Assembly: GCF_018219155.1 (NCBI RefSeq)
Contig: NZ_CP056123.1
Location: forward strand, 2,117,505-2,181,504
Source of the DNA: Moritella sp. 24
GTDB taxonomy: Bacteria; Pseudomonadota; Gammaproteobacteria; Enterobacterales; Moritellaceae
Direction of reading: 5' to 3'
Length of the DNA stretch: 64,000 nucleotides
The notes under the pieces are model-generated. The model saw only the letters and a program-made list of their open reading frames with translations. It was not told the origin of the DNA and did not search any database. Of this stretch, positions 8,392-16,086 are shown one piece after another (position 1 is the first letter of the stretch; every line of letters begins with the position of its first letter). Position numbers and translations under genes: made by a program.

Positions 8392-9276
8392 ATGTCTGCC
8401 GTTGTAACCCATCAAGTGCACCCAACAAAGGTGCTATTCAGCCAAGTAATCACAGAGTCTTTAGCTCATATACAATGGCTCGAAAAAACAGATGTCAGTA
8501 CATACGTTATTGTTGATCAAACGCCATTTCATCCTGTTAGTCACATCTGGCCTGATCATCCTGCAGATAAAGGCTGCCTATTATTAAAAGACGAACAATA
8601 TGATGTATTAGACTGTTTAACTGGTGCATTTGACGTTGAGAATAACAAATTATATGTCGGAGCTGATATCCCCGTTAAACGTGGCGAAGCAGGTTGGCAT
8701 TTTGTTGTTGTGCATGAGTTAGCACTTGATACGGCATTAGATATTAATAATGAAGTTAAATTGACCGTTGATAAAAGCTACCAGACAGCACTAAGCCGTG
8801 GCCATAGTGCAGGGCATTTAGCTTCATTTGCTTTGAATAAAATACTGGAACAAGACTATTGGCGAAAGGATGCATCGCGAAAAGATGCATTAAATAACCG
8901 TGATTTCCATTCTTATGCTCAAACATTCAGCTTGGTTTCTGAAAACAAATCAACTGATAACTACCGTTTAGGCAAGACATTGAAAAAAAGAGGACTTAAT
9001 GTCGCTGATATGCTGAATGATTTGGATGATATTCAAAACAAAATAAATGATGTGCTTGAAAATTGGGTTGCGACTAAATCACCTGTAGTAATGAGGCGTG
9101 AGGGCGATTTGCTTACGGACTCGCGATTTTGGTGTTGTGATCTTGGCAACGGAGAAAACATTATTATGCCTTGCGGTGGATCGCATGTTCAAAGCTTGCT
9201 TGAATATAAAAGAATAACGGTCGAGTTAACGGTTAAATCGGAACAAGATTTAGAAATGATTACGACAGCTGATTAA
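8392..9276 (+). CDS. AlaX-like aminoacyl-tRNA editing hydrolase
   Basis: A 294-residue protein related to the free-standing editing domains of alanyl-/threonyl-tRNA synthetases. The two zinc-binding signatures are visible: RGHSAGH (136-142, the HxxxH pair) and CGGSHV (261-266, the CxxxH pair). Such proteins hydrolyse mischarged tRNAs, typically Ser-tRNA(Ala), in the cytoplasm. The N-terminal 100 residues resemble the AlaRS-type beta-barrel that accompanies the domain. The ORF starts at an ATG with AAAGGAA ahead. It is divergent from the motor operon and ends in its own terminator. The substrate is not determinable from sequence; a more general metal-dependent hydrolase role is possible. Confidence 0.75.
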   Translation: MSAVVTHQVHPTKVLFSQVITESLAHIQWLEKTDVSTYVIVDQTPFHPVSHIWPDHPADKGCLLLKDEQYDVLDCLTGAFDVENNKLYVGADIPVKRGEAGWHFVVVHELALDTALDINNEVKLTVDKSYQTALSRGHSAGHLASFALNKILEQDYWRKDASRKDALNNRDFHSYAQTFSLVSENKSTDNYRLGKTLKKRGLNVADMLNDLDDIQNKINDVLENWVATKSPVVMRREGDLLTDSRFWCCDLGNGENIIMPCGGSHVQSLLEYKRITVELTVKSEQDLEMITTAD

Positions 9277-9299
9277 TAAAATCTCATCATATTAATAAT

Positions 9300-9322
9300 A
9301 AAGGCGCGTTTGCGCCTTTTTA
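9300..9322 (+). terminator. Intrinsic terminator after the AlaX-like gene
   Basis: AAGGCGC / GCGCCTT stem with a GTTT loop and a T run. Confidence 0.85.
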
Positions 9323-9365
9323 CTACCTGTTTAACAACTAATGCTTGATCAAAAACAAAGTAGGT

Positions 9366-9384
9366 GAGAATGCGATTGGTTATC
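9366..9384 (+). promoter_or_regulatory. Possible Fur box upstream of hutW
   Basis: The 19-mer GAGAATGCGATTGGTTATC matches the Fur consensus GATAATGATAATCATTATC at 13 of 19 positions by my count. It lies 37 nt before the hutW ATG. Heme-use genes are usually Fur-regulated, which is why I searched here; the match alone is modest. Confidence 0.4.
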
Positions 9385-9420
9385 ATTTGGTTTTCGTTGT
9401 TACTTGTTTGAGATTAAATT

Positions 9421-10743
9421 ATGATTTTAACACCAACCATGACAGGTATTTCTACGCCTGAACCATTAAAATATGCGTTTACTGTAAAAACAAGTGCGCA
9501 CTCTGCACGTTCGGGTAGCAGGCCCATCTCGATAACTCAAAGTGAATGGCAACAGTGGTGGTCTATAGAGAGTAATTCAGAAACGAGAGCGCTATATATC
9601 CATATCCCATTTTGCAGAAAGCGCTGTAGTTTCTGTAATTTTTTTGAAAATGGGGCTAAGCCAAGCCGTGTTACTGAATATGTGAATGCGCTTTGTCAGC
9701 AGCTAACTGACGCTGCTACCACTCAATTTATTACAAGTGTCCCATTTGATACTGTTTATATTGGTGGTGGTACACCAACAGATATGCAAGCTAACGAAAT
9801 ATTACAACTTGCAAATGTGATTCAATCTTTTCCATTGAAAAAAAATGCAGAAATTACCCTCGAAGGGCGTCTAAATGGTTTTACGAATGATAAATTCGAC
9901 GCGGCGATTGCTGGCGGTATCAATCGTTTTTCCTTTGGTGTGCAAAGTGTGAATACAGAAGTGAGACAAGCTGCAGGACGATTTGATGATGAGCAAACGA
10001 TACTACAACGTTTGTCTGAGCTTGCACAGCATCCGACTGCCACGATAGTTGCCGATCTTATCTTTGGATTACCAGGACAAACATTCGATATATGGACGCA
10101 TGATGTCGAAGCGATTATTAATACAGGTATTCATGGTGTCGATCTTTATCAATTAATTAACTTATCAGGGTCGCGTATGGATAACGCAGATAAAAAAGGA
10201 AAGTCTATAGAGAGAGCAGATAGTCAAGCACGATCAATGATGTATGCACAAGGCGCTGCACTGTTAGAAAAGAATGGATGGGAACGCTTATCTAATTGCC
10301 ATTGGCGCAGTGATAAACGTGAAAAAAGCTTATATAACACACTAGCAAAACAAGGCGTTGAAATTGTCCCTTTTGGTGCGGGCGCGGGCGGTAGTATTAA
10401 TGGCCATGGTGTAATGAATGGACGAGATCTATCAGCTTGGCACGACGCGATTAAAGCGGATGTAAAAGTACCTGGCATGATCATGTCTATAAATGAAAAG
10501 AACCATGTAGATAAAATCATTAAGAAGGGACTTGATGGGGGTACGCTAGGCTTAGCTGAATTTTCAATACCATTACGCAGGCATTTACAGCCATTATTCA
10601 TTAAGTGGCAAGAGAATGGGTTAGCTGAATTAGAAGACGATAAATTATATTTGACGTTAGCAGGGCGCTTTTGGAGTGTAAATATGCAGGCTGGGTTGTT
10701 TGAGTATTTAGCGACAAATCCTTTACTGGCTAAGGTCGCTTAA
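9421..10743 (+). CDS. hutW: Anaerobic heme-degrading radical SAM protein HutW/ChuW
   Basis: A 440-residue radical SAM enzyme of the HemN superfamily. The [4Fe-4S]-binding motif CRKRCSFC (Cys65, Cys69, Cys72; CX3CX2C) follows YIHIPF, and the SAM-binding GGGTPT, ADLIFGLPGQT and GVDLYQLINLSGS segments are present. An N-terminal extension of about 55 residues before the cluster and the HGVMNGRDL region near the C-terminus fit ChuW/HutW rather than coproporphyrinogen oxidase HemN. The family opens the heme ring without oxygen by radical methylation. Oddly, the usual partners HutX and HutZ and the TonB/heme-uptake genes are not adjacent. HemW-like activity is the main alternative. Confidence 0.82.
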   Translation: MILTPTMTGISTPEPLKYAFTVKTSAHSARSGSRPISITQSEWQQWWSIESNSETRALYIHIPFCRKRCSFCNFFENGAKPSRVTEYVNALCQQLTDAATTQFITSVPFDTVYIGGGTPTDMQANEILQLANVIQSFPLKKNAEITLEGRLNGFTNDKFDAAIAGGINRFSFGVQSVNTEVRQAAGRFDDEQTILQRLSELAQHPTATIVADLIFGLPGQTFDIWTHDVEAIINTGIHGVDLYQLINLSGSRMDNADKKGKSIERADSQARSMMYAQGAALLEKNGWERLSNCHWRSDKREKSLYNTLAKQGVEIVPFGAGAGGSINGHGVMNGRDLSAWHDAIKADVKVPGMIMSINEKNHVDKIIKKGLDGGTLGLAEFSIPLRRHLQPLFIKWQENGLAELEDDKLYLTLAGRFWSVNMQAGLFEYLATNPLLAKVA

Positions 10744-10749
10744 TATATG

Positions 10750-10780
10750 AATGCAAAGGCACTGAATATGCCTTTGCATT
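10750..10780. terminator. Shared stem-loop between convergent hutW and alaE
   Basis: Perfect 12-bp stem AATGCAAAGGCA / TGCCTTTGCATT with a 7-nt loop, lying between two gene ends. T-tracts are short on both sides, so efficiency is uncertain. Confidence 0.65.
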
Positions 10781-10787
10781 ATGTCTT

Positions 10788-11243
10788 TTAAGCACTGATA
10801 CCGGCATGATAGCCAGGTACACGAAATAGCTTACGGCATAAATCAAGAAATTGACCGTAAAATACCCCAACAAAGCAAGATACAACAGCGTTACTTGATA
10901 CTGCTGTTACTATCTGTGCGAAATCAGCCCCCACAGACAATAGAATTAATGCATAAACTGGTGATTGGAAAGATACATAAGCAAACGTATCACCAAATTG
11001 TTTTGTTAGTTTACTCTTAACTAATTTAGCGCTGCTCTTAATAATAAAGTCACGATATAAACCATATGGGTAAGCAATGGCAATATTCACTGGAATTGAA
11101 ACCATACGAGAAGCTAAAGATTGTTGAAACGACATCCCAGAGACAAAAATCTCAATCAACATGCCCACAACAAAACTAAATACTACCATTGCGAATGTGT
11201 CAGCTGCGGCATTACGGACGCAGAAAGGGGCTTTAACTTGCAC
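10788..11243 (-). CDS. alaE: L-alanine exporter AlaE
   Basis: A 151-residue inner-membrane protein close to E. coli AlaE (YgaW): ADTFAMVVF, a [18 protein letters not shown] stretch, [19 protein letters not shown] and AVSSNAVVS are all family hallmarks. About four membrane segments are visible. It exports L-alanine by proton antiport and keeps its internal level in check. The start is a GTG at 11243 with GGAG 7 nt upstream. Convergent with hutW. An AlaX-like editing gene lies 1.5 kb away, so two alanine-related functions flank hutW; any link is speculative. Confidence 0.9.
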   Translation of the reverse strand: MQVKAPFCVRNAAADTFAMVVFSFVVGMLIEIFVSGMSFQQSLASRMVSIPVNIAIAYPYGLYRDFIIKSSAKLVKSKLTKQFGDTFAYVSFQSPVYALILLSVGADFAQIVTAVSSNAVVSCFVGVFYGQFLDLCRKLFRVPGYHAGISA

Positions 11244-11551
11244 TTGCTTATCTCCAACTAGGTTAATATCGTGTTTAAATCGTCTTGTTCATTACTTATA
11301 AACTGGATGTTTAGATATAAGTAGAATATGTGCGTATTAAATCACGTATTAAGTAGTTTTAATCGCTGAATTTAAGTTTGTTTTTAAGTTTTTTGTGTAT
11401 TTAATACTGGGAATGAATGAAAAACAGAGCGTAAATGCTGAGGAATATAAAACGTGGAACGAATTAATGTGACAAGCTTCAAATTACCGACCAAAACTAA
11501 CGGTCGGCATCTCGTAAATTGTAATTATTTGTTGACAGAGTGGTCAACCAA
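11244..11551. other. Intergenic region alaE / DUF2797 gene
   Basis: A 308-nt AT-rich gap that must hold the alaE promoter. Two short dyads lie near the DUF2797 end: CCGACC / GGTCGG (11487-11507) and GTTGAC / GTCAAC (11531-11548). Either could be a weak terminator for the DUF2797 gene or an operator. Nothing coding seen. Confidence 0.4.
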
Positions 11552-12391
11552 TTATGTTGTTAAGGTGATTTCATAGCTTGTAAATTTACGCATGTTTATC
11601 ACGCCTGTATCAAAAAACAGGTATTGACCTTTAATACCTTGTAATACACCAGTCACAACAGGCTCTTTATCGAAGTTGTGTGAAATGATTTTTGTTGGAT
11701 GTTCAGTAACAGGGTAGTTAATCGTCACAATGTCTTCTTCAAGCTCTTCAATTGCATCTAAGCCGTACATCATTTCTATATTACCTAACTGTTCTTCGAT
11801 AAGAGGCATTAGACGTGCTGCTTCAGCTTTTAAATCGATATCAGCGTTTTCGCCTTTCAGCATTGCGCGCCAATTGGTTTTATCACCGATGAATTCTGCA
11901 AGTGCAGTTTCAACTAATCCAGATATCAATCTTGTTTTAACTTTAAATATAGGTAAGCCCTGAGTCGCGCCTTGATCAATCCAACGTGTGGGCAATTGAG
12001 TGTGGCGAGTAATACCGACTTTTAATGCAGAGGTGTTAGAAAGGTAAACATAATGATCTGTCATACAAAAGTCATCAGCCCACTCTGGCTGACGGCAAGT
12101 ACCGTGTTCATAATGGCACGTTTCTGGTTTCATAATGCACATGTCACAACTTGCTAGTTTACGTGTACAAACGAAGCAGTGGCCTTGTGAATAGCTTTTC
12201 TTGGTTTTTTTTCCGCAGCTCAAGCAATGTATGTTGCCTGTGTGTGTCATTGTAATTGATTTACCGATAAATTCATTTAACGGAATAAGCGTATCGTCGA
12301 GTGGTAATTGGTAACTCACACTGCTATCTGCATTTAGAGTTGAAACCATTTTACTGATATGGCCGGTGTATGACATTTTATGATATTCCAT
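11552..12391 (-). CDS. DUF2797 protein with cysteine clusters and a GIY-YIG-like segment
   Basis: A 279-residue protein of the DUF2797 family. The N-terminal third has several Cys pairs suited to bind zinc (CLSCGKKTK...CFVC around 57-77, then CDMC and later CHYEHGTC around 83-100). After these, HYVYLSNTSALKVGITR (about 114-130) resembles the start of a GIY-YIG nuclease-like fold. The C-terminal part is strand-rich with no known motif. Function is unknown. The listed start is the first ATG; the ATG at 12376, followed by TGHISKM, is a likely alternative. Divergent from thrS. Confidence 0.72.
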   Translation of the reverse strand: MEYHKMSYTGHISKMVSTLNADSSVSYQLPLDDTLIPLNEFIGKSITMTHTGNIHCLSCGKKTKKSYSQGHCFVCTRKLASCDMCIMKPETCHYEHGTCRQPEWADDFCMTDHYVYLSNTSALKVGITRHTQLPTRWIDQGATQGLPIFKVKTRLISGLVETALAEFIGDKTNWRAMLKGENADIDLKAEAARLMPLIEEQLGNIEMMYGLDAIEELEEDIVTINYPVTEHPTKIISHNFDKEPVVTGVLQGIKGQYLFFDTGVINMRKFTSYEITLTT

Positions 12392-12548
12392 TGCTCGTGA
12401 AATTATAGAGGCTGTCGTTATTTGATAAATTGCGTATTTATTCTTTTATATAGCGATAAATTGACGCGAGATTAACAAAAGCCGTGTAATTATAAAGTAA
12501 TTCTATATAATACTTGGTCTGAAATTTCTTTCTACTTATAGTTTTACT

Positions 12549-12586
12549 TTTGGTTATTCGATTACAATTTGGTTTTTCGATTACAA
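12549..12586 (+). repeat. Tandem 19-nt repeat in the thrS leader/promoter
   Basis: Two abutting copies of TTTGGTTWTTCGATTACAA differing at one base, about 150 nt before thrS. Confidence 0.85.
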
Positions 12587-12694
12587 AACGTTCAGCTCAA
12601 ATTTCAGTTTATTAATGAGTGTTAGTCACTTGAACTTAACACTTAACTAAACATTATCGCTTGGTGTGTTATTCACACCATAATTTATGCAAAC

Positions 12695-12711
12695 GCTGCA
12701 TCGTAGGCAGC
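12695..12711 (+). promoter_or_regulatory. tRNA-Thr anticodon-arm mimic (thrS translational operator)
   Basis: A 5-bp stem GCTGC / GCAGC closes a 7-nt loop ATCGTAG. In tRNA numbering the loop has U at 33 and CGU at 34-36, a threonine anticodon. It ends 21 nt before the thrS ATG, just ahead of the AAGGA ribosome site. In E. coli ThrRS binds such an arm in its own mRNA and blocks ribosome entry. Assignment here rests on structure and position. Confidence 0.7.
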
Positions 12712-12732
12712 ATCACTGCAAAAGGATATAAA

Positions 12733-14667
12733 ATGCCTGTTATTACTCTTCCAGATGGCGCTCAGCGTCAATTTGACAATCCAGTATCTATTATGGATAT
12801 TGCCGCAGATATCAGCTCCGGTCTTGCTAAAGCGTGTATCGCTGGCCGTGTTAATGGGGAACGTGTTGACGCATGTGACCTGATCACTGAAGACGCTGCA
12901 ATCGAAATCATTACGTCTAAAGATGCCGATGGTCTAGAGATCCTACGCCACTCTTGTGCGCATTTACTTGGTCATGCTATTAAGCAATTATGGCCAAACA
13001 CCAAGATGGCTATTGGCCCTACCATTGATAAAGGCTTCTATTATGATGTCGATATGGAAGAACCAATTAGCGAAGCTGATTTAGCTAAGCTAGAAAAGCA
13101 CATGAACAAACTGGTTAAGACCAACTATCAAGTAATTAAGAAAGTTGTATCTTGGCAAGAAGCGCGTGACACGTTTGAAGAACGTGGTGAAACTTATAAA
13201 GTAGCGATCTTAGACGAGAACATCGGTAAAGATGAAACGCCTGCTTTATATTTCCATGAAGAATACGTAGATATGTGTCGTGGCCCGCACGTACCAGTAA
13301 TGAAGCATTGCCAGCATTTCAAATTAATGTCTGTTGCAGGCGCATACTGGCGCGGTAACTCAGACAATAAGATGTTACAACGTATATATGGTACAGCTTG
13401 GACTGATAAGAAAGAGCTAAAAGCATATATTCAACGTCTTGCTGAAGCTGAGAAGCGCGATCACCGTAAAATTGGTAAGCAACTTGATCTTTACCATATG
13501 CAAGAAGATGCACCGGGTATGGTGTTCTGGCATAATGACGGTTGGACTATTTTCCGTGAACTAGAAACGTTCATCCGTGAAAAATTACGTGACTTTAATT
13601 ACCAAGAAGTGAAAGGTCCACAAATCATGGATCGTAGCTTATGGGAAAAATCAGGTCACTGGGACAAATATGCAGACGGTATGTTCTGTACGCATTCGGA
13701 AAATCGTGAATACGCGATTAAACCAATGAACTGTCCTGGCCACGTACAGATTTATAACCAAGGTTTAAAATCTTACCGTGATTTACCATTACGTATGGCA
13801 GAGTTTGGCTCATGTCACCGTAATGAACCATCAGGCTCGTTACATGGCTTAATGCGTGTACGTGGTTTCACACAGGATGATGCCCACATCTTCTGTACTG
13901 AAAGCCAAATACAACAAGAAGTATCTGATTGTATTAAGATGGTTTTCGAAACGTATGAGACATTTGGTTTCGAAAATATTGAAATTAAACTTTCAACGCG
14001 CCCTGAAAATCGTGTTGGTAGTGATGAGACTTGGGATAAATCAGAAAAAGCACTTGCTGATGCATTAACTTCAAATGGCTTGACCTATGAAGTGCAAGAA
14101 GGCGAGGGTGCGTTCTATGGTCCTAAGATTGAATTTACTTTACATGATTGCTTAGATCGAGCATGGCAATGTGGTACAATTCAGCTAGACTTCTCAATGC
14201 CTGAGAAATTAGGTGCTGAATATGTGTGTGAAAATAATGGTCGTGACACGCCTGTTATGATTCACCGCGCGATTTTAGGTTCACTTGAGCGCTTCATCGG
14301 TATCTTAATTGAAGAGTATGCAGGATTATTCCCTACTTGGATCTCACCTGTTCAAGCAGTTGTAATGAATATTACAGACAAACAGGCTGTTTTTGCTACA
14401 GAATTTGTAGAAAAAATGAAGAAAGTAGGCATTAGAGCAAAATTAGACTTGAGAAATGAGAAGATAGGCTTTAAAATCCGCGAACATACTTTGAAACGTG
14501 TGCCATATCTTTTGGTCATCGGCGATAAAGAAGTCGAGTCAGGAGAAATAGCAGTACGTACTCGTAAGGGTGTTGACTTAGGTACTATGAAGTTAGATGA
14601 TTTCATCAGTAAATTACAAACTGAAGTCAGCAGCCGCGGTAAAACAACTTTGGAGGATTCGTTATAA
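12733..14667 (+). CDS. thrS: Threonyl-tRNA synthetase
   Basis: Class II synthetase that charges tRNA-Thr, cytoplasmic, 644 residues, the usual length. An N-terminal TGS domain (1-62, [14 protein letters not shown]) precedes the editing domain with [10 protein letters not shown] (about 73-82) and the zinc/catalytic core ([12 protein letters not shown], motif 2 FRNEPSG-type [12 protein letters not shown], motif 3 AILGSLERF), then the anticodon-binding domain. I place the start at the ATG at 12733, preceded by AAAGGA, because the upstream reading frame runs through the operator hairpins. The TAA overlaps the infC start. The leader suggests feedback control of translation by ThrRS itself. Confidence 0.97.
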   Translation: MPVITLPDGAQRQFDNPVSIMDIAADISSGLAKACIAGRVNGERVDACDLITEDAAIEIITSKDADGLEILRHSCAHLLGHAIKQLWPNTKMAIGPTIDKGFYYDVDMEEPISEADLAKLEKHMNKLVKTNYQVIKKVVSWQEARDTFEERGETYKVAILDENIGKDETPALYFHEEYVDMCRGPHVPVMKHCQHFKLMSVAGAYWRGNSDNKMLQRIYGTAWTDKKELKAYIQRLAEAEKRDHRKIGKQLDLYHMQEDAPGMVFWHNDGWTIFRELETFIREKLRDFNYQEVKGPQIMDRSLWEKSGHWDKYADGMFCTHSENREYAIKPMNCPGHVQIYNQGLKSYRDLPLRMAEFGSCHRNEPSGSLHGLMRVRGFTQDDAHIFCTESQIQQEVSDCIKMVFETYETFGFENIEIKLSTRPENRVGSDETWDKSEKALADALTSNGLTYEVQEGEGAFYGPKIEFTLHDCLDRAWQCGTIQLDFSMPEKLGAEYVCENNGRDTPVMIHRAILGSLERFIGILIEEYAGLFPTWISPVQAVVMNITDKQAVFATEFVEKMKKVGIRAKLDLRNEKIGFKIREHTLKRVPYLLVIGDKEVESGEIAVRTRKGVDLGTMKLDDFISKLQTEVSSRGKTTLEDSL

Positions 14668-15206
14668 AAGGCGGAAAAAAAGGTCAACAACAAACGACCA
14701 GACAACATCGTATCAACGAAGAAATTCGTATACCAGAATGTCGCTTAAACGGTGCTGATGGTGAAGTGATTGGAATCGTATCTATAAGAGAAGCTCTTGC
14801 TATCGCAGAAGAAGCAAGTTTAGATCTTGTAGAAATTAGCCCGAATGCCGAGCCTCCTGTTTGCCGTGTCATGGATTACGGTAAATTTATATACGAGAAA
14901 AGTAAATCTGTTAAAGAGCAGAAGAAAAAGCAAGTTCGGGTTCAGGTTAAGGAAATAAAATTCCGTCCTGGAACTGACACCGGCGATTATCAGGTAAAAC
15001 TACGCAACCTGACTCGCTTCCTCGAAGAAGGTAACAAAGCGAAAATTACGCTGCGTTTCCGAGGTCGAGAAATGGCGCACCAGAGCTTAGGCTTTGATCT
15101 TCTAAATCGTATTAAAGACGATCTAAAAGAAATTGCAGTCGTGGAGGCTTTCCCGAAAATGGAAGGTCGTCAAGCTGTAATGGTGTTAGCCCCAAAAAAG
15201 AAATAG
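14664..15206 (+). CDS. infC: Translation initiation factor IF-3 (apparent ATA start)
   Basis: IF-3 proofreads start-codon selection on the 30S subunit and keeps subunits apart. Reading from the ATA at 14664 gives 180 residues beginning (f)MKGGKKGQQ, matching the length and N-terminus of E. coli IF-3 (MKGGK). GGAGG lies 7 nt upstream, inside the end of thrS, and the ATA overlaps the thrS stop (TTATAA). No ATG or GTG occurs in frame until deep inside the N-domain (14766). E. coli infC uses AUU, the basis of its autoregulation; AUA should be similarly discriminated. The [21 protein letters not shown] and [10 protein letters not shown] segments are typical. Confidence 0.93.
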   Translation: MKGGKKGQQQTTRQHRINEEIRIPECRLNGADGEVIGIVSIREALAIAEEASLDLVEISPNAEPPVCRVMDYGKFIYEKSKSVKEQKKKQVRVQVKEIKFRPGTDTGDYQVKLRNLTRFLEEGNKAKITLRFRGREMAHQSLGFDLLNRIKDDLKEIAVVEAFPKMEGRQAVMVLAPKKK

Positions 15207-15224
15207 TAGGTGCTTCCAAGTAAT

Positions 15225-15244
15225 ATGAGTACGTAAGTACTCAT
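15225..15244 (+). promoter_or_regulatory. Perfect stem-loop with GTAA loop between infC and rpmI
   Basis: ATGAGTAC / GTACTCAT with a GUAA (GNRA-type) tetraloop. No T run follows, so it is not a terminator. It lies in the region where E. coli carries the L20-responsive rpmI leader structures; a role in that control or in mRNA processing is inference. Confidence 0.5.
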
Positions 15245-15290
15245 GTTCGCCTTACTGTTATTCATTAATATTCAACAATGCGGAGTTATA

Positions 15291-15485
15291 ATGCCTAAGT
15301 TGAAATCGAATAAAGGCGCTGCAAAGCGCTTTAAGAAAACCGCTAATGGTTTTAAACGCAAACAGTCTCACCTACGTCATATTTTGACCAAGAAGAGCAC
15401 TAAACGTAAACGTCACCTTCGTGGTACGCAAATGGTTGCAAAGTGTGATGTTGCATCTGTTTCACGTATGCTTCCATACGCTTAA
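15291..15485 (+). CDS. rpmI: 50S ribosomal protein L35
   Basis: A very basic 64-residue ribosomal protein ([17 protein letters not shown]... with [15 protein letters not shown]), matching L35. The true start is the ATG at 15291 after a GGAG site; an upstream in-frame ATG at 15243 lies in the infC-rpmI spacer and would add 16 non-conserved residues. Part of the infC-rpmI-rplT operon, in which L20 represses rpmI and rplT translation in E. coli. Confidence 0.97.
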   Translation: MPKLKSNKGAAKRFKKTANGFKRKQSHLRHILTKKSTKRKRHLRGTQMVAKCDVASVSRMLPYA

Positions 15486-15512
15486 TTTTAGATATAAAAG
15501 AGGAAAATAGTT

Positions 15513-15869
15513 ATGCCTAGAGTTAAACGCGGTGTTGTTGCACGTGCTCGTCATAAGAAAGTTTTAAAACAAGCTAAAGGTTATTACGGAGCTCGTTCAC
15601 GAGTTTACCGTGTTGCTTTCCAAGCAGTTACAAAAGCTGGTCAATATGCTTACCGTGACCGTCGTCAACGTAAACGTCAATTCCGTCAATTATGGATTAC
15701 ACGTATTAACGCTGCTGCACGTCAAAATGGTATGTCTTACAGCCGTTTCATTAATGGCCTTAAACACGCCTCTATTGAAATCGATCGTAAGATCTTAGCA
15801 GACATTGCTGTATTCGATAAAGCGGCATTTACTGTACTAGTAAATAAAGCAAAAGAAGCTGTTGCTTAA
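15513..15869 (+). CDS. rplT: 50S ribosomal protein L20
   Basis: A 118-residue basic protein, standard for L20 ([36 protein letters not shown]). It binds 23S rRNA early in large-subunit assembly and in E. coli represses its own operon. It follows rpmI by 27 nt with AGAGGA as ribosome site and is followed by a strong terminator. pheS does not follow directly, unlike in E. coli. Confidence 0.98.
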   Translation: MPRVKRGVVARARHKKVLKQAKGYYGARSRVYRVAFQAVTKAGQYAYRDRRQRKRQFRQLWITRINAAARQNGMSYSRFINGLKHASIEIDRKILADIAVFDKAAFTVLVNKAKEAVA

Positions 15870-15890
15870 TTTAAATTAAGTAATTGTTAT

Positions 15891-15917
15891 TAAAAGGAGG
15901 CTTAGGCCTCCTTTTTT
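15891..15917 (+). terminator. Intrinsic terminator after rplT
   Basis: Ten-bp stem AAAAGGAGGC / GCCTCCTTTT with TTAG loop and trailing T run. Confidence 0.92.
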
Positions 15918-16086
15918 AGTTTTTGAACAACTGAATTAATAGAAAATACCTATAAGTTATTAATACCCTCGACTTATAATATAGCTATAAAGTCCTGCTA
16001 ACAGTCCCTTCTATATACTTGCATAATGCTTTTCTGTAATATAAATTTATCAATTTTAAATATTATTGTGATAGATATTCAAATTT

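Larger units (their letters stand above)
12392..12732. promoter_or_regulatory. thrS leader and divergent promoter region
   Basis: A 341-nt gap holding the promoters of thrS and the DUF2797 gene. It contains a tandem 19-nt repeat at 12549-12586, a stem GGTGTG / CACACC at 12663-12679 and an anticodon-arm mimic at 12695-12711. The order of two stem-loops followed by an AAGGA ribosome site just before the ATG resembles the E. coli thrS translational operator. Confidence 0.55.

Noticed and set aside
12661-12732. Upstream extension of thrS
   Set aside because: The first 24 codons of the longer frame run through the operator hairpins and do not align with ThrRS; the ATG at 12733 has the ribosome site.
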